Assembly (NCBI RefSeq): GCF_033547095.1 | Contig: NZ_CP137852.1 | Location: 4,923,001 to 4,987,000 of the forward strand | Length of the DNA stretch: 64,000 nt | Source: Sediminicoccus rosea | Lineage (GTDB): Bacteria; Pseudomonadota; Alphaproteobacteria; Acetobacterales; Acetobacteraceae | Direction: 5' to 3' | Part shown: in pieces, positions 49,293 through 56,497 of the stretch | Numbering within the stretch: position 1 is the first letter of the stretch | Layout: the number at the start of each line of letters is the position of its first letter | Program-made: the position numbers and the translations under genes | Notes under the pieces: model-generated | Seen by the model: the letters and a program-made list of their open reading frames with translations, nothing else | Database searches by the model: none | What the model was told of the DNA's origin: nothing

Positions 49293-49414
49293 GCCGCGGC
49301 TTTGCCGCGGCAACGGAGCAGGCCCATCAGAATCAGCGGAATGGCGCCCCCGCGAAGATTTCGGCGGTGCGGCCGCCGCAACGCGGCGGTTGAGCCGCCG
49401 ATAGCTTCGCGGGG
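49293..49414 (-). repeat. Structured intercistronic region with nested inverted repeats (mtnD-mtnC)
   Basis: A 10-bp inverted repeat CCCCGCGAAG (49348-49357) / CTTCGCGGGG (49405-49414) encloses two hairpins built on the same stem, CGGCGG...CCGCCG (49362-49378 and 49384-49400). A further hairpin GCCGCGGC-ttt-GCCGCGGC lies at 49293-49311. On the minus strand this is transcribed between mtnD and mtnC and begins 8 bp after the mtnD stop. It may be a stabiliser, processing site or diverged repeat. Confidence 0.75.
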
Positions 49415-49422
49415 AGTGGGCG

Positions 49423-49962
49423 TCAGCCCACCACGACCGGGAAGCGTTCCGCCATGTCGGTGCCGGTGTAATGCGGCGTCCAGCCGCTGGTGTCGGTGAA
49501 GACGCGCAGCACGGTGAAGTCCGGCGCATCGCCACTGTCGAACCAGTGCTGGGTATTGGCCGGCACGCTGATCAGGTCGCCCCGGGTGCAATGCGCGTCA
49601 TAGACGCGGCCGTTCAGGTGCAGCACGAAATTGCCGGCACCCTCATGAAAGAAGCGCACCTCATCCTCGGTGTGGATGTGCTCCTTCAGGAACTTGTCCC
49701 GCAGCGCATCCTTCATCGGGTGGTCGGGCGTCAGCTGGATCACATCGGCCGTGCCGGCGGCGGTCTCGGCCAGGAAGGCGTCGAGATGCGGCTTGTAGGC
49801 GGCCAGCACCGCATCGGCCGGCGCGCCCTTGGGCAGCGGCGCCACCGGCCAGCGCTCGAAGCGCACGCCCACTTCCTTCAGCGTGGCGGCGATCATGTCC
49901 GCGTCCTCGGTGCGGAGGATCTCCTCCTTCGTCGCGGCGTCCCAGACGGTCAAACGGCTCAT
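49423..49962 (-). CDS. mtnD: Acireductone dioxygenase
   Basis: 179 residues, cupin fold. The metal ligands are His95, His97 and Glu101 in HIHTEDE, and His139 in ANTQHW, matching the known family positions within one residue. With Fe2+ it yields the methionine precursor and formate; with Ni2+ the off-pathway products. The start overlaps the mtnB stop as ATGA, so mtnB-mtnD are co-translated. Confidence 0.96.
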   Translation of the reverse strand: MSRLTVWDAATKEEILRTEDADMIAATLKEVGVRFERWPVAPLPKGAPADAVLAAYKPHLDAFLAETAAGTADVIQLTPDHPMKDALRDKFLKEHIHTEDEVRFFHEGAGNFVLHLNGRVYDAHCTRGDLISVPANTQHWFDSGDAPDFTVLRVFTDTSGWTPHYTGTDMAERFPVVVG

Positions 49963-50570
49963 CGCGGCAATCTCCGTGCTTCCAGCTCGCATGCGAGCAT
50001 GAATTCCAGGGCCTCCAGGCGCAGCAGCGCGCCCGGCATGTCCTCGGCCCATACATAGACACCATGGCCGCGGATCAAATAGCCGGGCGGATGGGCGGGG
50101 TCGGCGTCCCAGGCCTCGGTCACGCGGGCCTGCAGCCGTGCAATGTCCTGGTCATTTTCCAGCACGGGCAGGCGGATCGCCGCCTCATGCGTGGGCAGGC
50201 CGGGAAAGGCCTTCAGCAACTCATAACCGGCGAGCGTGACCTGCGGGCCGGCCAGGCGCGAAAGGACGGTCGCCGGCACGGAATGGCCGTGCAGGGCGGC
50301 GCCGGCCTGCGGGAAGCGGCGATAGATGCCGCAATGCAGCCCCGTCTCGGCCGAGGGCCGGAGGTTGGACTGCTCCGGGCGACCATCCAGGTCCACGGTC
50401 ATGACGCCGTCTTCCGGGATGAAACCCTTGTGGAAGCCGGAGCGGGTGATGGCGATGCGGCCATCGGGCAGACGGACCGAGATGTTGCCCGCCGTCGCCG
50501 GCACCCAACCACGTGAATCCATCCGGCGCCCGGCCGCGCGAATCGCCTCGGTCGCTTCGGAAGGAATCAC
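49959..50570 (-). CDS. mtnB: Methylthioribulose-1-phosphate dehydratase
   Basis: 203 residues, class II aldolase-type fold. The zinc ligands are His94 and His96 in ALHGHS plus a C-terminal RGHGVYVW histidine. Glu75 in PSAETGLH is a likely catalytic base. It dehydrates methylthioribulose-1-phosphate to the diketo compound processed by MtnC and MtnD. It starts at GTG 50570; no ATG is near. It heads the mtnB-mtnD-mtnC run; mtnA and mtnK are not in the window. Confidence 0.95.
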   Translation of the reverse strand: MIPSEATEAIRAAGRRMDSRGWVPATAGNISVRLPDGRIAITRSGFHKGFIPEDGVMTVDLDGRPEQSNLRPSAETGLHCGIYRRFPQAGAALHGHSVPATVLSRLAGPQVTLAGYELLKAFPGLPTHEAAIRLPVLENDQDIARLQARVTEAWDADPAHPPGYLIRGHGVYVWAEDMPGALLRLEALEFMLACELEARRLPR

Positions 50571-50587
50571 GCCGGTCTCCAGGGAGA

Positions 50588-50606
50588 CGCCGGGCCAGGC
50601 CCGGCG
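50588..50606. terminator. Inverted repeat between tatA and mtnB
   Basis: CGCCGGGCC at 50588-50596 and GGCCCGGCG at 50598-50606 form a perfect 9-bp stem with a minimal loop, 7 bp past the tatA stop on the minus strand. No T-run follows, so it may slow rather than end transcription before mtnB. Confidence 0.4.
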
Positions 50607-50612
50607 CGCCGC

Positions 50613-50894
50613 TCAGGCCGCGGGGCGGCCGGTCGCGGGGGTCGTGCCGCTGGCGGGCTCGGCCGTGGCGGCCGCCGTCGTCGCGCCTTGCGGGCCGGCG
50701 ATGGTGCCGGCCGGCGGGGCCGATTCGGCCGCCATGGAAGCGTCGGCGGGCTTCTCGTCTTCCTTGATGTTCGCCTTGAAGGATTTGATGCCCTTCGCGA
50801 CGTCACCCATCAGGCCGCTGATCTTGCCGCTGCCGAACAGCAGCAGAACGACCAGCAGAACCACCAACCAATGCCAAATGCTGAAAGAACCCAT
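50613..50894 (-). CDS. tatA: Sec-independent translocase subunit TatA
   Basis: 93 residues. One membrane helix with the conserved Phe20-Gly21 hinge (LLLFGSGKI) and an amphipathic helix ([15 protein letters not shown]) define TatA; the negatively charged tail is Ala/Pro-rich. It forms the translocation pore for folded twin-arginine proteins. tatB and tatC are not adjacent. Several Bug receptors in the window carry arginine-pair signals that could use this route, though this is inference. Confidence 0.92.
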   Translation of the reverse strand: MGSFSIWHWLVVLLVVLLLFGSGKISGLMGDVAKGIKSFKANIKEDEKPADASMAAESAPPAGTIAGPQGATTAAATAEPASGTTPATGRPAA

Positions 50895-51195
50895 CGTCGC
50901 GCCTCGATCCCGTGGTGCTTATACTGGCGGGAACCTAGTGTGCGCCCGCTCCGAGCGCAAACTCCCCTCCCGACATGGGCCCTATGTGGGCCGGGGGCGG
51001 CCTCGCCGCAATGGGAATTTCATTCAGGTGCCGTTCAGGGCAATCTTGCGTGCCCGTAAGAAATACGCCATATGGCGCTCGTCCGGGCCCCTCTGGCGCG
51101 GGTGAAGCGAAACTTCGCCCGCGTGATGTCGGATGTTTTTGCCATCTCGCGGGGCAAAACCATCACGGCCCCGCCCCAGAGGAGTTAGAGATCAC
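50895..51195 (+). other. tatA-terC divergent gap with structured leader
   Basis: 301 bp with no gene. It holds a strong hairpin GCGGGTGAAG-cgaaa-CTTCGCCCGC at about 51098-51122. Then comes a compound hairpin with an outer stem GTGATG (51123-51128) / CATCAC (51161-51166) around an inner GTTTTTGCC (51135-51143) / GGGCAAAAC (51152-51160). Both precede terC by 30-100 bp, as a riboswitch or regulatory leader would. The core manganese riboswitch motifs were not recognised. Confidence 0.5.
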
Positions 51196-52200
51196 ATGGA
51201 ATTCCTGTTGCTCGAATGGGTCGGCAAGCCGATCTGGATGTGGGGTGGCTTCCTGGCCATCGTCATCGCCCTGCTCGCCTTCGACCTGGGCGTCCTCCAC
51301 AAGGAGGACAAGGAAATGGGCATCCAGGAGAGCCTCTGGCTGTCCGCCTTCTACATCGCCTTCGCCATGGTCTATGGCGCCGCCATCTGGTGGGCCTATG
51401 ACGCCGGCCACATCACGACGAGTGACGGCACGCATGCCGGCATCACCTACTTCACGGGCTATTTCATCGAGAAGGCGCTCTCGATCGACAACGTCTTCGT
51501 GATCAGCCTGATCTTCGGCTATTTCGCCATCCCGCGGAAATACCAGTACCGCGCGCTGGTCTGGGGCATCATCGCGGTCATCATCCTGCGCGGCATCATG
51601 ATCGCGGTGGGTGCGGCCCTGGTGCAGGAATACTCCTGGATCCTCTTCATCTTCGGCGCCTTCCTGATCGGCACCGGTATCAAGATGCTGATGGTGCCGG
51701 AGACCGAGCCCGACATCTCGAAGAACCCCGTCGTGAAGTTCATGCGGAAGCACATGCGCGTCTCCGACACGCTGCATGACGAGAAGTTCTTCGTGCGCGA
51801 GCCCGACCCCAAGACCGGCAAGCTGGCGCTGACGGCGACCCCGCTCTTCCTGGCGCTGATCATCATCAACATCGCCGACCTGATCTTCGCGGTGGACAGC
51901 GTGCCGGCGATCTTCGCCATCACGACCGACACCTTCATCGTCTACACCGCGAACATCATGGCCATCCTCGGCCTGCGCGCCCTCTACTTCGCGCTGGCCG
52001 CCATGGTGCACCGCTTCGAATACCTGAAGTACGCGCTGGCGATGGTGCTGGTGTTCATCGGCGTGAAGATCTTCTGGAACCAGATCTTCGGGAAGCTGGA
52101 CCCGGCCTTCTCGCTCGGCGTCACCGGCGCGCTGATCGCGGGCGGCATCGTCTTCTCGCTCTACAAGACGCGTGACCAGGCGGGCGGCGCCCACAAGTAA
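51196..52200 (+). CDS. TerC/Alx family membrane protein
   Basis: 334 residues with about eight membrane segments. TerC-specific aspartates occur in FDLGVLHK, KALSIDNVFVI and ADLIFAVDSVPAIFA. TerC/Alx proteins export manganese and prevent metal toxicity in several bacteria; tellurite resistance was the historical name. A structured leader and the family's known Mn2+ control in other bacteria make regulation by manganese plausible. ATG 51196. A strong terminator follows at 52224. Confidence 0.92.
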   Translation: MEFLLLEWVGKPIWMWGGFLAIVIALLAFDLGVLHKEDKEMGIQESLWLSAFYIAFAMVYGAAIWWAYDAGHITTSDGTHAGITYFTGYFIEKALSIDNVFVISLIFGYFAIPRKYQYRALVWGIIAVIILRGIMIAVGAALVQEYSWILFIFGAFLIGTGIKMLMVPETEPDISKNPVVKFMRKHMRVSDTLHDEKFFVREPDPKTGKLALTATPLFLALIIINIADLIFAVDSVPAIFAITTDTFIVYTANIMAILGLRALYFALAAMVHRFEYLKYALAMVLVFIGVKIFWNQIFGKLDPAFSLGVTGALIAGGIVFSLYKTRDQAGGAHK

Positions 52201-52223
52201 CGGGACATCCGGTCCTGAACCGG

Positions 52224-52255
52224 GGGCGGCGCCGAAAGGCGCCGCCCTTTTTCTT
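52224..52255 (+). terminator. Rho-independent terminator of terC
   Basis: GGGCGGCGCC (52224-52233) pairs perfectly with GGCGCCGCCC (52238-52247) around a GAAA loop, followed by TTTTTCTTT. It lies 24 bp past the terC stop. Confidence 0.93.
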
Positions 52256-52340
52256 TGCGCGGGGCTTTTTTTGCGCGCACCGCAACCCGGGGCGCGAGGC
52301 GACGTTCCTGACCGGGCACTTCGCCCCAAGGCCATCCCCG

Positions 52341-52523
52341 ATGCTTCGCACCCTCCTGCTGCTCCCCCTGCTCGCGCTCGCCGCCTGCGACCCTCCTGCC
52401 GGCCCTGCCGAGCGCGCCGGCCAGAGCCTGGATCGCGCCGCCCAATCGCTGCGCGATACGGTGGACCCGCCGAGCGGTCCCGCCGAACGCGCCGGTCGCG
52501 CCCTGGACCGCGCGACCCAGTAG
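52341..52523 (+). CDS. 60-residue lipoprotein with an internal duplication
   Basis: Signal peptide with lipobox LAAC; Cys16 would be lipidated, leaving a 45-residue mature part. This is made of two near-repeats of about 19 residues, each DPP-x-GPAERAG-xx-LDRA-xQ. The size and the AGxxLDRA repeats recall entericidin-type lipoproteins, but no firm family match is claimed. It has its own ATG at 52341 about 85 bp after the terC terminator. The next gene is convergent 4 bp away. Confidence 0.65.
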   Translation: MLRTLLLLPLLALAACDPPAGPAERAGQSLDRAAQSLRDTVDPPSGPAERAGRALDRATQ

Positions 52524-52527
52524 GCCC

Positions 52528-53499
52528 TCAGCTCTCCGGCCGGATGTTCAGCCGCCGGATGATCGGCCCCCAATGCGCCACCTCCGACTGGATCAGCGCC
52601 TGGAGCAGGGCGGGCGGCGTGCCCAGCGGCTCGAAGCCCGCCGCCTCCAGCGTCCGTCCCGTCTCGGGGTTGGACAGGGCGCGCCCCGCCTCCTGGGAGA
52701 TCCGCGCCACGCGATCCGCCGGCATGTTGGTCGGCGCGAAAAGGCCGATCCAGGCATAGATGCCGGCCCCCGGCTCACCCGCCTCGGTCAGCAGCGGCAC
52801 GTCGGGCAGCTGCGCCATGCGCGCATCGCCCGAGACCGCCAGCGCCCGCACCTGGCCGCCCCGCGCCTGGCCGAGCACCGCGCCGGCCGCCGCCGCCATC
52901 AGCTCGATCCGCCCGGCGACGATTTCGGTCACGCTCTGCGGCACCGAGCGGAAGGGGATGTGCGTCATGTCCAGCCGGTGGCGCGCCGCCATCTCGGCCA
53001 CCAGCATGTGGCCCGTGCTGCCCGCGCCGACCGAGCCATAGTTCAACTTGCCGGGATTGGCCCGGGCATAGGCGATCAGCTCCGCCACGTTGCGCACCGG
53101 CACATTGGGGTTCACCGCCAGCACGAAGGGCATGCGCGCCAGCAGGGAGACGGGCTGCAGATCCGTCACCGGATCATAGGCCAGGCCCGGATTCAGGATC
53201 TTCGCGATGGAGCCGGGGCCGCCGATCGTCACCCCCAGCGTGTGCCCATCCGTGGCGCGCGCCGCGGCCTCGGCGCCAATGGTCCCGCCGCCGCCCGCGC
53301 GATTGTCGATCACGAAGGGCTGGCCGAACACCTGCTGGAGATGCGTGGCGACCGCGCGCGCCGCGATGTCGGGCGTGGAACCGCCCGGGAAGCTCACGAT
53401 GATCCGCACCGGGCGGTCGGGCCAGGCGGGCTGGGCCTGCACCACGACGGGGGCCGCGAGGGCGGGCAGCGCCAGGACGGCGCGACGAGAGGCTGGCAT
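52528..53499 (-). CDS. Bug/TctC-type receptor
   Basis: 323 residues with a signal ending VVVQAQ before PAWPDRPVRI. The Bug signatures SFPGGSTPDIAARA, FVIDNRAGGGGTIGAEAAARA and the cleft segment THIPFRSVPQ are present; GHxLGVTIGGPGS and RIELMAAAAGAVLG line the pocket. A carboxylate or amino-acid-like ligand is expected. It is divergent from another Bug gene with 110 bp between starts. ATG 53499 follows GGAGG. Confidence 0.9.
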   Translation of the reverse strand: MPASRRAVLALPALAAPVVVQAQPAWPDRPVRIIVSFPGGSTPDIAARAVATHLQQVFGQPFVIDNRAGGGGTIGAEAAARATDGHTLGVTIGGPGSIAKILNPGLAYDPVTDLQPVSLLARMPFVLAVNPNVPVRNVAELIAYARANPGKLNYGSVGAGSTGHMLVAEMAARHRLDMTHIPFRSVPQSVTEIVAGRIELMAAAAGAVLGQARGGQVRALAVSGDARMAQLPDVPLLTEAGEPGAGIYAWIGLFAPTNMPADRVARISQEAGRALSNPETGRTLEAAGFEPLGTPPALLQALIQSEVAHWGPIIRRLNIRPES

Positions 53500-53609
53500 G
53501 GGAAATCCTCCAGGGCTTTGCGCCAGCTTATAGCCGCTCCACGCGGCGCTTGCATGCCGTGACGCGGGTGGCCAGACTTGTCCGAACAGCTTTGCAAGGT
53601 GAAGGCAGA

Positions 53610-54566
53610 ATGAACCGACGCGCCCTGGTGCTGGCCACGCCCTTCCTCGCCCTCGGGGCCCAGGCGCAGGAGCTGCCCGCCCGGCCCATCCGCCTCATGG
53701 TTCCCTTCACCACCGGCGGCACGACGGACATCCTGGCCCGCATCCTCTCCGAGCATGGCCAGGCCGAATTCGGCCAGCCCATCATCGTCGAATCGCGGCC
53801 CGGCGCGGGGGGCGTGACGGGCACCGCCCAGGTGGCGGCCGCCGCACCCGACGGCACCAGCCTGGTCATGGGAACGCCGGGGCCCATCGCCACCGCGCCC
53901 GCCCTCATGTCCAGCCTCCCCTATGAGCCGCTGCGGGACCTCGCCCCCGTCATGCTGGTGGCGAATGTGCCGAACCTCGTCGTCGTCAGCCCCTCGAGCG
54001 GCATCACCAACATCGCGCAGCTCATCGCCGCCGCGCGCGCCCGGCCCGGCGCCATCCACTTCGGCTCGGCCGGCATCGGCGCCACCACGCATCTGGCGGG
54101 CGAGCTGTTCAAGCTGATGACGGGCGTGGACATCGTGCATGTGCCCTATCGTGGCAGCGTGCCTGCGCTGACCGACCTGCAGGGCGGCCAGATCCAGCTC
54201 ATGTTCGAGAACATGCCGGGTGCCATCGAGCTGGTGCGCTCGGGCCGCCTCACCGGCCTCGCCGTCACCTCGCCCGCGCGCGCGGTGGCCGCACCCGACA
54301 TTCCGACGGTGGCCGAGACGGTGCCGGGCTATTCCGTCGTCTCCTGGTTCGCGCTCTTCACCGGAGGCCAGGTGCCGGCCCCGGTGGTGCAGCGCCTCAA
54401 TGCCGGCTTCCGCCGCATCATGGCGCGGCCCGCCGTGCGCCAGCGCATCCTGGAACTCGGCGCCGAACCCGCCGATGGCACGCCCGAGGCGCTGGGCCAG
54501 CTGGCGCGCGAGGAGACCGAGCGCTGGGGCCGCGTGATCCGCGAAGCACGCATCAGCGTGCAGTAA
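53610..54566 (+). CDS. Bug/TctC-type receptor heading a hydantoinase operon
   Basis: 318 residues with a short signal ending GAQAQ before ELPARPIRL. Features: VPFTTGGTTDILARI, PIIVESRPGAGG and VHVPYRGSVP. The hyuA start follows its stop by 5 bp, so receptor, hyuA and hyuB form one operon. The receptor probably brings in the compound split by HyuAB or a related acid; no permease genes are seen. ATG 53610 follows GAAGG; an earlier in-frame codon at 53550 adds nothing recognisable. Confidence 0.9.
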   Translation: MNRRALVLATPFLALGAQAQELPARPIRLMVPFTTGGTTDILARILSEHGQAEFGQPIIVESRPGAGGVTGTAQVAAAAPDGTSLVMGTPGPIATAPALMSSLPYEPLRDLAPVMLVANVPNLVVVSPSSGITNIAQLIAAARARPGAIHFGSAGIGATTHLAGELFKLMTGVDIVHVPYRGSVPALTDLQGGQIQLMFENMPGAIELVRSGRLTGLAVTSPARAVAAPDIPTVAETVPGYSVVSWFALFTGGQVPAPVVQRLNAGFRRIMARPAVRQRILELGAEPADGTPEALGQLAREETERWGRVIREARISVQ

Positions 54567-54571
54567 GGGGC

Positions 54572-56497
54572 ATGCGTTCGGTCGGAATCGAGATCGGCGG
54601 CACCTTCACGGATCTGGTGAGCATCGGCCCCGAGGGGGTGCGCGTCACGAAGGTGCCGAGCACGCCCGCCGCCCCCGATGCGGCGGCCTTCGACGCGCTG
54701 GCGGCCGCCGGCCTCGCGCCGGATGCGATGGATGAATTCGTCCATGGCTCCACCGTCGCGACGAATGCGGTGCTGGAGCGGCGCGGCGCGCGCCTCGCTC
54801 TGCTGGTGACCGAGGGCTTCCGCGACGTGCTGCTGCTGGCACGGCAGGACAAGCTGCAACTCTTCAACCTGCGCTATCGCAAGCCCGTCCCGCTGGTGGC
54901 GCGCGAGGATTCGCTCGACGTGCCTGAGCGCATGCTGGCCGATGGCTCGGCCGCACGCGCCTTCGACGCCGAGGGCTTCGCGCCGCGCCTCGCCGCCTTC
55001 CTGGCCGCGACGCAGCCCGGCGCCGTCGCGATCTGCCTGCTGAACGCCTATGCCAACCCGGCGCATGAGCAGGCACTGGCGGCGCTGGTGCGGCAACTGG
55101 CCCCCGGGCTTCCCGTCACCGCCTCGCATGAGGTGACGCAGGAGTTCCGCGAATATGAACGCGCCAGCACCACCGCCCTCGCCGCCTATGTGCAACCGGT
55201 GCTGGACGCCTATCTCGGCCGGATGGAAACGCGCCTGGCGGAGGGCGGCTTCACCGGCGCCTTCTCGGTCATGCAGTCCAATGGCGGGCGCGTGCCCGCC
55301 GCCGCCATGCGGCGCAATGCGGCGAGCGCGCTGCTCTCGGGTCCCGCGGCCGGCGTCATGGGCGCGGTGCGGCAGGCCGGGCGCTCGGGTGTGCGGGACA
55401 TCATCACGCTGGATGTCGGCGGCACCAGCGCGGATGTGGCGCTGATCGCGGATGGCAGGCCGGAACTCGCGCGCGAGGCGCGAGTGGATGGCCTGGTCGT
55501 GCAGATGCCCATGCTCGACATCACGACCGTGGGCGCGGGCGGCGGCTCGCTCGCCTGGATGGATGAGGGCGGCATGCTGCGCGTGGGGCCGCGCAGTGCG
55601 GGGGCGGTGCCGGGGCCTGCCTGCTACGGGCGCGGCGGCACGCGACCCACGCTGACGGACGCGCAGGTGATCGCGGGGCGAATCCCCGCCGGGAAGCGAT
55701 TGGCGGGCGGGCTCGTCATGGATGGCACGGCAGCGCGCGCGGCCTATGCGCCGCTCGCCGCGCAGCTCGGCCTCTCCGTGGAAGCGACGGCGGAGAGCGT
55801 GATCCGCATCGCCGTCGCGCATGTGGTGGCGGCCGTGCGCCTCGTCTCCACCGAGCGCGGGCGCGACCCGCGCGACCATGTGCTGGTGCCCTATGGCGGC
55901 GCCGGCCCGCTGCTCGCCGCCGCCGTGGCCGAGGAACTCGGCATGGCACGCGTGCTGGTCCCGCCGGGTGCTGGCGTGCTCTCCGCCTATGGATTGCTCG
56001 CGGCCGATCACAGCCTGCTCGCCGCGCGCACGCGCCGCCGCACCATCGCGCCGGGCGCCGCCGCCGAGGCGATGGCCGCCATCGCCGAGATGCGCGCCGA
56101 GCTGGAGGCGCGCTTCGACGCGCATGGCGTGACCGGCGCGCGGCGGCTGGAGGTGAGCCTCGACATGCGGCTCGTCGGCCAGGCCTTTGAGATCAGCGTG
56201 CCGCTGCCCGACGCGGCCTTGGACGAGGCCGCCCTCCTCGCCGCCTTCAACGCGGCGCATGAGCGCATCTACCGCATGCCGGTGGACCCGCGCCGCGCCG
56301 TCGAGATCGTCTCCTACCGCGTCGGCCTGCATGTGGCGCGAGAGGAATTGCCCGGCCTCGCCGGGCCGCCCCGCCTCGCCGGCCCGGTGCGGGGCCCGCT
56401 GCTGATCGAGGACAGCACGGCAAGCCTCTGGGTGCCGCCCGGCTGGCGTGCGGAAGAAGACGCCGCGGGCAACCTGCTGCTGACGAGGGATGCATGA
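54572..56497 (+). CDS. hyuA: Hydantoinase/oxoprolinase subunit A
   Basis: 641 residues. The ATPase-like GIEIGGTFTDLV at the start, VHGSTVATNAV, and LDVGGTSADVALI with GAGGGSLAWMD in the middle are signatures of the HyuA/5-oxoprolinase A family (ASKHA fold). With HyuB it opens hydantoin, 5-oxoproline or acetophenone-type substrates using ATP. It lies between a Bug receptor and hyuB. The stop TGA overlaps the hyuB ATG (ATGA at 56494-56497). Confidence 0.92.
   Translation: MRSVGIEIGGTFTDLVSIGPEGVRVTKVPSTPAAPDAAAFDALAAAGLAPDAMDEFVHGSTVATNAVLERRGARLALLVTEGFRDVLLLARQDKLQLFNLRYRKPVPLVAREDSLDVPERMLADGSAARAFDAEGFAPRLAAFLAATQPGAVAICLLNAYANPAHEQALAALVRQLAPGLPVTASHEVTQEFREYERASTTALAAYVQPVLDAYLGRMETRLAEGGFTGAFSVMQSNGGRVPAAAMRRNAASALLSGPAAGVMGAVRQAGRSGVRDIITLDVGGTSADVALIADGRPELAREARVDGLVVQMPMLDITTVGAGGGSLAWMDEGGMLRVGPRSAGAVPGPACYGRGGTRPTLTDAQVIAGRIPAGKRLAGGLVMDGTAARAAYAPLAAQLGLSVEATAESVIRIAVAHVVAAVRLVSTERGRDPRDHVLVPYGGAGPLLAAAVAEELGMARVLVPPGAGVLSAYGLLAADHSLLAARTRRRTIAPGAAAEAMAAIAEMRAELEARFDAHGVTGARRLEVSLDMRLVGQAFEISVPLPDAALDEAALLAAFNAAHERIYRMPVDPRRAVEIVSYRVGLHVAREELPGLAGPPRLAGPVRGPLLIEDSTASLWVPPGWRAEEDAAGNLLLTRDA

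Noticed and set aside
50895-51195. Manganese riboswitch (yybP-ykoY) before terC
   Set aside because: The hallmark GGGGAG and CCGAA loop sequences were not found in the leader. Kept only as a structured leader of unknown kind.
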